A stretch of 64,000 nucleotides of DNA, taken from positions 873,886-937,885 of the forward strand of contig QANU01006828.1 of NCBI GenBank assembly GCA_003254905.1. Reading direction: 5' to 3'. Below the pieces are notes generated by a model. The model worked only from the letters and a program-made list of their open reading frames with translations. It was not told the DNA's origin and made no database searches. The stretch comes from Nissolia schottii (taxonomy: Eukaryota > Streptophyta > Magnoliopsida > Fabales > Fabaceae). The translations under genes were made by a program, and so were the position numbers. Of the stretch, positions 12,043-22,929 are shown in pieces; positions within the stretch are counted from its first letter, which is position 1, and each line of letters starts with the position of its first letter.

Positions 12043-12561
12043 ATTATAACATTAGATAACAAAGAGACCCTTCATTTATAGTTACTAGTACTACTATTCC
12101 TTTTTTGTTTTGTTTTTAGCTCTAGTAAAGAAAACCCACTACTTGCAACACAAGTGGTTTTATATAGCGTTGGTGTTATGAAAATTCCTGGTATTATTAA
12201 TTAAACATTGTTTATAAAACATCACCTCTTAATCCAATTCTAAAATACTTAACAAAAATATGAAAAGAGGGAGATAGAGGAAAAGAGCAAGAATTGTGAA
12301 TTTCTTTATATCATTAATGGAGGAGAAGACATAAATATATATAAGATTATGGAACTAGTACATATGACACAAAACAACTCACCCATATGTACAGAGGGGA
12401 CAACAAATAATAACCAACATAAAGGACAACAACAACAAAGCGTAAACCAGATGAATGACAATGGCCAAATGTAATAGAGACAAAATAAGAGGTGTCATGT
12501 AATTTCTTGTATCAAACAATGTTGGGCCTTTACTGAATGGGCATGAGAATGTGAGCTGGAA

Positions 12562-13660
12562 TCATTCTCTGTTACCCCCACAAGCTAGTGGTTGAAAGAT
12601 ATCAACCAATCCAAGCTTGGATAAAATAGTGGTAAACAGTCTAGGGGGAAGAGCTTTGGTGAATATGTCCACGCGTTGATGTTGAGAAGAGATTGGAAGG
12701 AGGCACATCAACCCGGTCTGAATTTTCTCACGAACAATGTGGCAATTGATGTCAAGATGTTTCGTTCGCTCATGGAATACGGGATTGGCAGCGATGTGGA
12801 GAGCACTTTGACTATCACAAAAGATAACCAAAGGCTTAGAGCAAGTGACCTTTAAGTCAGTTAGTAAGTAGGTGAGCCATTGCAAAGACACGATTAACGG
12901 AAGGCAGAGGGTCCATGAGGAGGACCTGAGAACGAATCACAGAGAACCTTTCATCAAATCCTCTAAGGAAGCGAATGATGAAGTCTTGCCGGTGATAAGT
13001 TTTGGCGGAGCAAGCACATGACACAAGGGGCCGATAGTTGTTGAGTTCCTCCCAGATTGATTTGAGGTTGGTGAAGTAGTCCGTAACGGAGCTGGTCCCC
13101 TATTTCAGAGAATATACTTCTTCCAAGAGTTCGATAATCCACAACAAATCAGTTTGAGAGAAGCGATCACAAAGTTCACATTTGACGTCAACAACACACT
13201 CAAGGTAGATAACACTCTGAGCTATAGAATGAGATAAGGAGTTAAGAAGCCATGATATAATCATCGTGTTACAGCGCTCCCAGGCAGAAAAGAGAGGCTC
13301 GATAGACTCCGGGATGGATATAGAGCTAGAGAGAAAGCCCATTTTATTCTTGGAGATGAGAGTCATCTTGAAGGAACGTGACCAGATGTGGTAGTTGTTT
13401 CCCATCAGTGGCAGTGAGATAAGAACGTATGTTGGACTTTCGCTCAGGTGAAGGTAGAAAGGACTAAAAGGGTTTTGAGTAGGGTCCTTTGTGGATTTTC
13501 CCTTTTGATTTTTGTTCGTTGAGGGAATCATCCCACCCTTGTAATGGTGGTGGACACAGAAATCAACTTGGTGGATATGAAACAAATGCTGGTGCAATGG
13601 AGGAGATAGAGGATACTGGTGGATGCCCTCTGTATGATATGGAAGATGGCTTGTAAACAA
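12562..13660 (-). pseudogene. Ty1/copia relic: gag joined directly to RNase H end
   Basis: On the minus strand, 13660 to about 12890 encodes a copia-type gag N-terminal region (a GNNYHIWSRSFKM motif near 13390, then a long helical segment). At about 12880 it runs straight into the end of a copia reverse transcriptase/RNase H polyprotein (12891-12562), with FCDSQSALHIAANPVFHERT and the HLDINCH block. Protease, integrase and most of the reverse transcriptase are missing, and the two parts are in different frames, so the element is dead. A run resembling a polypurine tract (TTGTGGGGG on the minus strand) lies just past the end. Sequence at 12259-12560 may be the remaining 3' LTR; no matching 5' LTR is seen above 13660. 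Confidence 0.8.
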
Positions 13661-13889
13661 CCCATTTTAAGTCTAGGGCTACATATAGCATAGCACAACT
13701 ATAAGGTTGCCTCAAGAAATATATGAGACTTTTGATTAATAAAAAAATACGAGATTTTTGGGGTAATGGACAGGCGAACTAAATACTTTTAATGATATAA
13801 CAACATATGATTACCATATAATATGTAAACTCTTAATAAGTAAACTCTCAATCTGGTTGATAATGATAAAGCTCTTTGCTAAAAATTAT

Positions 13890-13920
<31 letters not shown>
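13890..13920. repeat. (AC)n(AT)n microsatellite
   Basis: An uninterrupted AC run is followed by an AT run. It is a plain dinucleotide microsatellite in intergenic DNA between the copia relic and PSAG. Confidence 0.95.
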
Positions 13921-14269
13921 GTTAGATGTGTAATGATGTAAGACACTAGAAAGCACCCTATGGTTCCTTGAGACCTTCCAATTCAAGAGGGCATTGATAA
14001 TCTTAAGAACCAAAGGCAGCCATCAAAATCATAGTTAAGGCTCAGAATAAAATGAAGAGAGGTCAAAATAGAGAAAAAGAAGTCCCAAATTTCCCATTAA
14101 TGATAGCATAAGCTTTTCCAATACACATATTAGCATACTCAACCATTCAAGTGTTGGATCATACTAAAGAAACTATACATCACATAACAGAGACAGAGTC
14201 TACCAAGAAATGAAGAGAAGACACAAGGAGAAATTAAGGAACACATTATAATGGAGCACTAAGCACAAA

Positions 14270-14755
14270 TCAACCAAAGAATTTGGGGTCATAGCCATTG
14301 CTGGATGTAGCCAAGATGTAGTAAGCAACGATGTGGCCAATGGAGCCCCAAGCCAAGACATCAACAAGGTTGAAGCCAACAGGGTCATTGGATTTGAGGA
14401 GGCTCACGTACTCCTTGGCACGTGTGTCACCAGCCTCAAAGTGTGTGAGGCCGTTCTGTTCAGGCAAGCCCTGTTTGGCAACGTTCTCCCTCTGGAAGTT
14501 GAAGAACACGAACCTTCCCAAGAAGAGTGAGAGGCCAGTGCTGAGACTTATCACCAGAGAAGTGTTGAGTTCAGCCTTCACAACACCGCTGCGAGTGACC
14601 CTTTTGTTGCTGGTAACTCTGGTTGAGACTGTGGACCTTGTGAGAGGCCTGAGACCCTGGAAGCACACGTTTGACGGCTTTAGAAGCTTCTGGGTGGAGG
14701 GTGATAAGGCTGCAGGAGTTGTTGTTGATATCATGGATGAAGCTGAGGCTGCCAT
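14270..14755 (-). CDS. PSAG: Photosystem I reaction centre subunit V (PSI-G), chloroplast
   Basis: A 161-residue intronless gene. Residues 1 to about 61 are Ser/Thr/Arg-rich and lack acidic residues until VKAE, as expected for a chloroplast transit peptide. The mature part starts near ELNTSLVISLSTG. It carries two transmembrane helices (about TSLVISLSTGLSLFLGRFVF and LVDVLAWGSIGHIVAYYILA) joined by a charged stromal loop, and ends YDPKFFG. This is the PSI-G pattern: a small thylakoid subunit near PsaB that helps anchor the LHCI antenna and stabilise the PSI core. Sequence and length are highly conserved and the frame is intact. Expression is expected to be light-regulated and leaf-specific. 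Confidence 0.96.
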   Translation of the reverse strand: MAASASSMISTTTPAALSPSTQKLLKPSNVCFQGLRPLTRSTVSTRVTSNKRVTRSGVVKAELNTSLVISLSTGLSLFLGRFVFFNFQRENVAKQGLPEQNGLTHFEAGDTRAKEYVSLLKSNDPVGFNLVDVLAWGSIGHIVAYYILATSSNGYDPKFFG

Positions 14756-14890
14756 CTTCTTTGAGATTACTGAAATGGGAAATTTCTGCAGCAGGGAATG
14801 TTAAGATGTGTTGGTAGCAGCATGTGATGAGGTTGGGATATCATATAACTATGGAGAAAGAGTGGTGGAAGAGTTAGATAAGATGCTTTG
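14756..14890 (-). promoter_or_regulatory. Putative PSAG promoter
   Basis: Reading the minus strand, a TTATATGAT TATA-like box lies at about 14840-14848, some 90 bp before the start codon. A GATAAG I-box core lies at 14877-14882 (GATAAG reads on the plus strand). I-box/GATA motifs close to TATA boxes are common in light-responsive photosynthesis genes. The assignment rests on position and motif only. Confidence 0.45.
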
Positions 14891-15725
14891 TGATTGTCAG
14901 CCATGGGATTTAGATTTTGATATGACTTGGCTTGCTTCTATTGGCTGCTTTTGGATCACAGATTTTTTCCCCCCTCTTTTCTTGCTTTCTCTTTGTGGTT
15001 GCAATGTTGTTGGAACTTATTTTGGATTTTGAACGTCTTGCTTAGACCACAAGGTTGTAATAATGTGAAAAGATTGTTTTTTTTTAAAAAAAAAAATATA
15101 CGACCATGGTGTAATTTTAGTGTGATTAACTTTGACTTGTTTGAAATGTCTAAGTTACCCTCAATTAGAGCATAACTAGACTTTATTTTTTTATGCATTT
15201 GTCAATGTAATAAAATTTTATATTGTCATTGAACCATGTGTTGACACATTTTTATTTTGAAGGTAATTAATATGAGAAGCATCCATTTTTACCTAAATGT
15301 CAGATTAAGTTAATGTGAATGATGACTTCAAAAATAAGCAAATAGTAATTAATTTTGTAACATATGGAAGCTTGAAAGCTCGTCATATGTGCATGTAAGA
15401 GTTTCTAATGGTAAACATATAAGGTAAGAGTTTCTAATGGTAAACATATAAAATATAAGATGTTTTTGTTAAAATTGAAACACTAAATAGTATGAATAAC
15501 AAAATGTACATCGGCAAAATACATAACCACATAAACCAGAAGTAATAGAGTATACAAAACGATATCAAAAATAAATTGTGAGATGCACATGATTGATAAT
15601 GTATGGTGATGAGTAGACTTATAACTCCCAATTTTGACCACCAAAAACAGTGACCATAAAAGACAACCAATCACCAAAGCTCAGTAATGATAGATGCAAC
15701 AATGAAAAAAAAGACGTGAATGCAC

Positions 15726-15773
<48 letters not shown>

Positions 15774-16159
15774 TTTTTAGCATTAGAAAACGTTTTTTCA
15801 TAATATTTTACTTGATTTAGATTTTGGGTAAAATATAACACGTTTTCTTATCATAAAAACGTAAAATCCTAAGTTTTTAGGTTTTGAACCGAGTTTTTAA
15901 TAATTATGATACAAATACTCAGCATCACAAGAACAAGAAGATACAGCAGCACATCTTACTTTCCATCCATTCACACTATCATTACCTTCTAGCCTTCTGT
16001 ACATCCCTTCTCTTGCCACACCCACACACACTGATATACACACAGACCCTATCATCATTACAACAAATTTAGAACATTTGCAGGATACTAAACTTATACA
16101 TAAACCAACTGCTAAAGTGCACAAGCTGCCATGCCACTTATTGCTCCTGAATCTTCAAC
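14891..16159. other. Intergenic DNA between PSAG and WD40 genes
   Basis: The AT-rich stretch contains a 27-bp motif duplicated in tandem near 15396-15450 (GTAAGAGTTTCTAATGGTAA twice) and the (TA)n run at 15731-15768. The last few hundred bases before 16160 are probably the 3' untranslated region of the WD40 gene. No gene is seen. Confidence 0.5.
15731..15768. repeat. (TA)n microsatellite
   Basis: An uninterrupted TA run of about 38 bp in intergenic DNA. Confidence 0.95.
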
Positions 16160-19100
16160 TTAAATCATCGAATCAAGATATGAATAGTTATGGCGCCGGC
16201 CATACTCAAGAAGGCTACCATATGTGCGATCCCAAACCCCAATGAAAAGGGCCTCTGTGTCTGGACTGAAAGATATGCCGGATATCTCACCAAAAAAATC
16301 AATTTCCTGTTCTTTCTCATACCCACTATTTACGTCATAGACGTGCACAAAATCTGCAGGCTCTGCCATAGCCATATACTTGCCGTCCGATGTGTACCGG
16401 ATTGAACGGATGGCCCCAAGGTTGCCCTTAAGCACAGCAACTGATTGGGATAGATTCCGTAAGTCCCAAATCCGGCAGGTTTTGTCCTGGTTTCCAGTAG
16501 CAAAGGTCACACCATCAGGATGCCATGATGATGCAAATGAAAAATCTAGGTGCCCAGACAAGGAAACAATTGTCTGCAATATAAAGAAATTAAGATTACA
16601 AAATTTCCATTATAAGCTCTCTTAGGATACAACCAAATAAAGAATGCTTGTTGACCAACAAGGGACTAGAGTACTACCTTTCCATTTTGGGAGTCCACCA
16701 ACATACCTTCGGGATTGTCTCCAACAATTAGTAGTAATTTACCATTCGGACTGAGAGAAGTATGCTGCAGGAGAAGAAGGGGACAATGATAGGGAATAAA
16801 AAATCAAATTATGGAAAGCAATGAAGGAAAAAGAAAAAAAAAAAAAAATAGTAGAGTATAATCCTACTGAAAGATTATCCTGATTGCCACTAGCTTGTAA
16901 TTTGAGAACATTCCATAGGTCAAGGGTGATAATAGTACTCTCATTTGTTAAATTCGTTTTAAAATTATTGACAATAAAGAACGAAAGTAGTTAGAGAGGA
17001 GTGGGAACAAACAACTGAGCGCTAAATTGTTCCTTAACGCAAGACAATGCAATCTGATAAGAACAGGTGGTAATGCACTTTCTGAAAGAGTAAAACTAAA
17101 GCATCTAGCTGCCTGTATCAAAGGGGTGAGGATGATAAAGATGTGAACAAAATCTCAGGGACTCACATTCACTGGCCAGGGAAAGCGGAAATGCTTAGAA
17201 AGCAGAAATTTCTCCATGTCAAAGTCCCTGACTCCGCAATCATTATTTGAGGCCGTGAAGTGAACTGCACCACTGAAAATAAACAACCAAGTTCATTAAC
17301 TTGGTACCTATATCCATAAATGAAATAACAAAACCACTAGGAGAATCAAAATAATATACCTAGGAGAAACATAAATCTCAATGGCATTGGTGATAGCATT
17401 ATCATCGTAAGTTGTCCTTGAACAAAAGCTAACACCAGGTCGATCTAGTAGCTGCATTCCAGTAACAAAGAAGGTGATGAGATCTTGATATTTGGTGATG
17501 GTTCTAAACCCAAGAACAAATCCCATAAAGGACAAGTTAGCAACATCTGGCAGAACTATAAAGAAAAACATGTGTAGTCTAATAATAAATTAATAATCCA
17601 CCCCAATCCGCCTTGAGAATGCCTAACTAGAAATAACATGAATGAAAGGATAATCCAGAAAAGTGCTAGTGAGAAGCTCAAAGATGAAAAAAAAGGATGA
17701 AGACTGAAGGATAAATGAGTAGCAACACTAGTAACAGTTTGCTTCATGTGTTGAATGAACCATTCAGCAACATTTGGCTATGATTATAACTGTATCCACT
17801 CCATATTACAAAGTGGAAATTCCTAAAAACACAATCAAAATATCCATTTACCTTACAAATAAGTTCACCCTGAAATCCTCCAGCAACTAAAAGTTTCTCC
17901 TTGACTGCAAGTGTACTAATTTGAGTGTGCGTGAATCCCTCCAACAAACTTCCAGGATGTTTCTGACAACGAAAATTGATAAGTTGGGAGATTATGAACA
18001 AGATTGATCAATTTTACCGTTAACATACACAATGAACCACCATAATATATATATANGGAACATTCACCTCTGACGGTGCAACGTGTCCTGAAACGTTGAG
18101 TACTTCTGACCTTGTGGAAGTCAAAGAAGACCAATGGATTACTGAAAAGCTTGACATAAGGTATACATCGTGCTTTGATGTAGCCCAAACCAAATTCCTC
18201 AACTGCATAATCATTGAAAAAGAAAACGTGAAATCAGTCAACCTCTGCAAAAGTAAGATCCTATCTCTTCAAGGCCAAAGCATATGTCATTCCAGCTCAC
18301 GCTCAACATTTGCATCCTATGAACAGACTATGTTGCTTTGGTTGAAGTTTTAACTTTTGGTTTAGTAGACAGTTATTATCTGTTCATAACTTCAAATAAA
18401 TAGAACAACGAGAACCAAAGAGCAGCAAAATCCTTTCAAATTAAATAGAAACCAGAGTAGGCACAGCTTACCTGAAAATGAAGAATGGTTGACTTCGCTG
18501 ATCTTGAATTTTTTCTGAACTCATAATATGAGTATTCTTTTTTGGTAGTTTTGCAATCCTGATTGTAAAAGAAAATAATAGACAATTCGACATACTTGTT
18601 AATACTTCTGAAAAATGGCATTGATGAAGGAAAAAGAATCTCTAAAATATCAAAGTGTTACCTTCCCCGACCCATCCCCTGAATGAGGAACATTTTCATA
18701 ATTCTTGTACTGTTCAAGCCTAGTTTGTCGATACCTTTCCCTGGTGATGCTAAGGCTATCCCAAGGGATTCCCTGGATGTCTTGTCCTCTTCTAGCTTGA
18801 GCAGCTGTAGTGTCAACTACCTTACTATTCTGCACCATAACTACACTATTACTCCTAGAAACCTAAACAACTCAATACATAGTTGACATTTGCTTGATGA
18901 ATCAATCAAACAGGAAAATAATAATTCGACAGACTCAACACCACAACGGATTACTTGAGAAATTGTAATACAAGATGAACTCATCAACACCATATTCATA
19001 AAACAGCAGGAATTGTAAAACTAAAATATACGAAAGTACATATAGCATGTTACAAACCGAGTAATCATAATCATCAACATCAGACTCTACGGCACCCCTT

Positions 19101-19198
19101 TCTCTATTAATAGAATCATCGTCCATATCATCTTCTACATCTTCCATTTCGTACTCATCAGCCATGTATTCAGCATCATCCCCTTGGCGATAGGACAT
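16160..19198 (-). CDS. WD40-repeat protein, conserved eukaryotic C2A9.03-like type
   Basis: Nine coding exons on the minus strand: 19058-19198, 18662-18829, 18472-18558, 18068-18202, 17852-17962, 17360-17451, 17167-17272, 16678-16764 and 16160-16573. They join in frame to about 446 residues. The start MSYRQGDDAEYM is followed by a very acidic N-terminus (EDVEDDMDDD). A beta-propeller follows, with recognisable blades such as HPDGVTFATGNQDKTCRIWD and SDGKYMAMAEPADFVHVYD. It matches a conserved, poorly characterised WD40 family also found in fungi and animals; function is unknown, and WD40 folds usually act as binding scaffolds. A 5' untranslated exon (about 19839-19890, donor AAAG|GTTTGT) probably precedes the coding exon, whose acceptor GTGGTGCAG lies just before the ATG. 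The single N at 18054 is intronic. Confidence 0.85.
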
Positions 19199-20047
19199 GT
19201 TCTGCACCACTAATTAGAACCTAAAATAACAAGAGTAGGAAAAATAGAAAACCAGAGGCAGCAATACTCCAGTGTGAGAAAGTAACACTTGGGCCTAATA
19301 CTATAGAAAAACATAAATAAAATAACAAATGTAAAATGAATCAGTACCCAGTCTAACCTGCCTACACTTTTCAGAGAGCTAAAATATCACCTAAGGAAGG
19401 TCACTGCATTAAATATTTGATGGAACGCTACAAACTAACATATTCAATTTCATACACTCTTTAATAACCTACAGAATTTAGGGTTCCAAAGTAATACCCT
19501 CTAAAATCATACTACAAAATGAAAAGGCATTATTTTAAGAGAAAAATGAACAATTTCCCCGAAATCATATAATAACCTACAGACAAGACAGAATTTAGAG
19601 TTCCAATAGACATAATAAAATCAAGGGCGTGTTTTTAACCAAAAAATAAATGCCCGATATCTCAAATTAATCATCGCTACATGAGAATTTTACAGCAAAC
19701 AACCAAAAGAGATTGTTATAAGAAGTCAACATATCAAACGTTAAATTAAAAATTGGAAGCGAGAAAAAGTGAGCATGAAATGAAGGGAGAAACAGAACAA
19801 AGAGAATCAGAGTATGCGAAGGAAAAAGAATCACAAACCTTTGCTTGTTTGTAAGAAGGCGAAGCTATGTCGATCTCTTCCTGTCTCAGAAATGCAAATT
19901 AACGACGGGTAAATATAAATATGATTAATATTTAATTATTTTTTTTATTAAATTTTTTGTTTGGAATTTTGAGAAGGGGGAGAGATCTCAAAAGGGATGA
20001 ATTAAAATAATAAATATTGGATCGCAAGAAATTGAAAGAATAAAAAT

Positions 20048-20413
20048 GGGTTAATTAAATTTTTTGTCCCTGCAATTTGAGAAAGTTTAGTTTTGGTTTC
20101 TCTATGGAGATTTTAGTCCCTGTAAAATTTGAGAGTTTAATTTTGGTCCCTGTTAACATTTGGGACCTGACGGTAATGAGTGTCCGTTAGCTCCGCGGAT
20201 GTGGCGTGCCACGTGGATTCACCATGTGGCATAACCCGGTTCACCCACCAATGGCCCATAACCCGGTTCAAGCTTGTGACCCGACCCGGTTTAAAAAAAA
20301 AATTAAATTCCTAAATCCCCAAATCCTACTTCCAGCCTCCCTCCTCCTCTCCACCCCCAAACACAACTCCTCCTGCCCTGTCGCCGTCATCCCCGCCAGA
20401 CTGCCAGCGCCGT
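20048..20413. repeat. Left terminal inverted repeat of the Pack-MULE
   Basis: 366 bp that align, with small differences, to the reverse complement of 21125-21509. The alignment breaks after GCGCCGT at 20413. Confidence 0.85.
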
Positions 20414-20464
20414 CGCCGTCGCGGGTCGTCGAGAAGAGGGCGCGTGTTCCTGGATGAAGGCAGC

Positions 20465-20748
20465 ATGCACGGCCAACGCAAATACGGCAAGCTCAAGAAG
20501 GACAAGGACGACCCCGACGGTTCCGAAAACCACCGCCGGATCACCGACGCCCCTCACCTCGACGCCCAGTCCCTGGCGGACAACGATGCCTCCCTCTCCC
20601 CGCTCTCAAAATCCCCTGGTCCTCCCACATGAACTCCGACGACAACGCCAACGACGACCCCCTCATCAGCTCCCTGGTCCGCGAGGAAGGCCACATCTAC
20701 TCCCTCGCCGCCACCAAGGACCTCCTCTACACCGGCTCCGACAGCAAG
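20465..20748 (+). pseudogene. Captured fragment of a JINGUBANG-like WD40 gene
   Basis: The plus-strand translation contains [20 protein letters not shown] followed by TGSDSKN. This is the first blade of the plant JINGUBANG-type WD40 proteins, where the next residues would be the IRVW strand. The upstream part is in a different frame (ending near 20632), so a small frameshift separates the N-terminal piece from the blade. The match stops abruptly at about 20748, where antisense PP2A sequence begins. It cannot make a propeller. The parent gene is not in this window. Confidence 0.7.
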
Positions 20749-20853
20749 AATCGCCCTCGCTTGATCGCACAGCGCCTTCACCTCCGCCTCCACCAGAGGC
20801 TTGCACTCCATAAGGTGCTCAATCTGACGGTCAAGATCCGCGTGTGACGACAT
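20748..20853 (-). pseudogene. Captured first-exon fragment of PP2A catalytic subunit
   Basis: The minus strand from 20853 reads [20 protein letters not shown] and continues through [12 protein letters not shown]. This is the highly conserved N-terminus of the plant protein phosphatase 2A catalytic subunit. Roughly 35 codons remain, ending where the WD40 fragment begins, so all metal-binding and catalytic motifs are absent. Sequence above 20853 up to about 21100 probably carries the captured leader. The fragment is opposite in orientation to the WD40 piece. Confidence 0.8.
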
Positions 20854-21124
20854 CGTTTTATCTGCACAGAAATCTGCGAAGATCCAAACGCCCTACAGAT
20901 CTTTGCTCCTCCTCCTCCTCCTTCTTCTGCAGATCGATTGATCTTTGCGGCAAGAGTGGGAAAAGAACGAAGCGTCAAGAGCGTCGTCGACGGCGACCGG
21001 AGAAAGACCATGGACAGGGATGGGGTTAGGGTTCGGGAGCGGAACGCGGAGAGCAAAACGCACCGTTTTGGAGATGGCGTTGCTGGTGTTGTTGGTTTCG
21101 GTACCATTCTCTCATCTCGCCTTA

Positions 21125-21509
21125 ACGGCGCCGGCGGTCTGCCGGGGACGACGGCGACGGAGAAGGAGAGGAGGAGTGGTGTTTAGGGTGGAGAAGAAGA
21201 GGGAGCCTGGATTGGGGGATTTGGGGATTTAGGGATTTAGGAATTAAATTTTTTTTTTAAAAAAACCGGATCGGGTCACGGGCTTGAACCAAGTTATGGG
21301 CCATTGGTGGGTGAACCGGGTTATGCCACGTGGCAAGTCCACGTGGCACGCCATGTCCGCGGAGCTAACGGACACGTCATCACCGTTAGGTCCCAAATGT
21401 TAACAAGGACCAAAATCAAACTCCCAAATTTTACAAGGACTAAAATCTCCATAGAAGGATCAAACTCAAACTTTTCCAAATTACAGAGACAAAAAAACTT
21501 AATTAACCC
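21125..21509. repeat. Right terminal inverted repeat of the Pack-MULE
   Basis: 385 bp, the inverted partner of 20048-20413, ending AATTAACCC at 21509 next to the AATAAAAAA flank. Confidence 0.85.
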
Positions 21510-21518
21510 AATAAAAAA

Positions 21519-22929
21519 AACAAGTCCAATATGAGATTTTTTTTTTGTATGGAATAAAAGGGATAATTTCTTTTATTGATTTTTTGTATGGAATTTTCTG
21601 TTTATTCAATTAACTCTTATGTTCATTTTAAATTTTAGATGGGAGAAGATCTTTATTTAGGCTCATCTCATAGCTAATTTAGAAGGAGCCTCTAGACATA
21701 AATATTCACGGCTTTAAAAGTTTTCTATCCTTTTTCTCCGTTATCAATAAAAAAACAGATATATGCTTAAAATGTTATGAGTTTTGGGTTACTTAAATGT
21801 GGCAAATGATTGAGACATTTTAGTAACTAATAACTTTCTTTCTTAACCTTAACATTTAAGTCAGATGGTAGTTTGAGATATTAGAATTAGAGTTAAACAT
21901 CTTACTTAAAAGAATAATAGTATTATTTGTAAAATAAATCATTAAGTTAATCATTTTGCATGTCTACTATAGAGATTAATTTGATTGACATTTGTTAGCA
22001 ATAGAAATAAATTTGATAAATTTAAAATTATGAGAATAAATTTAATTAATACTGCAAACTCTATTAACTTATTGAATGTTTTATTCAAATTTAGTAAAAC
22101 TACTTTTGTCTTATATTTAAATAAGATCTTACTTTCATTAGATATTTCTTAATTTTATCTTAACTTCATGTTTAAACCATTAAATTAAGGTGCAACTAAG
22201 ATGCTAATTGCTTATATTGGGGCGAGTCTCAGGTTGGGCATGGAACACATGCCCCAAGCTGAGTTGGATACTGGAGGTCGATACTTTTAGTCCAAAACAT
22301 ATACTTACAATGCACTAAAATAATAATAATAATAATAATTATTATTATTTGATAAAAGTTTAAAGTCTTTACCCTAATAAGTAATAATATATCATAATTA
22401 ATAACTTATTATTATTATTACTATTAACATTTGATTTTGATATAACGTTTAATTTATATATATTGATAATGTAAAATTTGTTTACATTATCATTTAATTA
22501 AATATTATTACATTAACAATCATCTTTCACTTAATATTAACTACTTAAAAAATCATACATATAAAAACATTTAGATAAATGATAGTATAAAATAATTATA
22601 TATATATCGTCGTTGCATTGAATTAAACTTTATTATAAATATAATATATTTTGTATGGTCATTTAATTATTTAGCATTGAAACCCATGTTATATGATTTA
22701 AATAAATAAATAAAAATTAAAGTTGATTGTCACGAAAGAGCAAACAATTACAAAATTTTATATATATAAAGCTACGTCTCTGATAGAAAATAAAGGAAGG
22801 TTGTGTTACAAGGAAAAAGGCTTGGACATTCTTGTAGTTGATGAAAATTGTAAAAGATTTTTACATAAAAAATGGTGGAGTTTATTCCATAACTCAGTTT
22901 AGATGGTCAAAACTGGATTGTTTACATTT
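21519..22929. other. AT-rich intergenic DNA
   Basis: Very AT-rich, with no coding signal. It contains a self-complementary (AAT)n(ATT)n run at 22318-22350 that could fold back on itself. Confidence 0.5.

Larger units (their letters stand above)
20048..21509. mobile_element. Pack-MULE-like element with captured gene fragments
   Basis: Long terminal inverted repeats run 20048-20413 and 21125-21509. Both outer ends start GGGTTAATTAA when read inward, and long stretches are identical, for example GGTTCACCCACCAATGGCCC. The flanks are AATAAAAAT (left, 20039-20047) and AATAAAAAA (right, 21510-21518), an 8-of-9 match to the 9-bp target duplication of Mutator-like elements. The 711-bp interior is GC-rich and unlike its surroundings. 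It holds no transposase but contains pieces of two unrelated host genes: a WD40 protein and a PP2A catalytic subunit. Long TIRs, a 9-bp duplication and gene fragments define Pack-MULEs. The outermost bases of the TIRs continue into shared TTTTGGTCCCTG-type sequence common in plant elements. Confidence 0.85.

Noticed and set aside
14331..14804. 157-codon plus-strand open frame
   Set aside because: It is the antisense shadow of PSAG, whose strand matches a known protein along its whole length.
17452..17571. Upstream extension of WD40 exon 6 (open back to 17571)
   Set aside because: The extension has no WD40 similarity, and the CAG acceptor at 17451 restores the expected frame and family sequence.
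20326..21232. Several open frames of 60-119 codons on both strands
   Set aside because: They come from GC-rich captured sequence within the Pack-MULE; only the short WD40 and PP2A matches have protein support.
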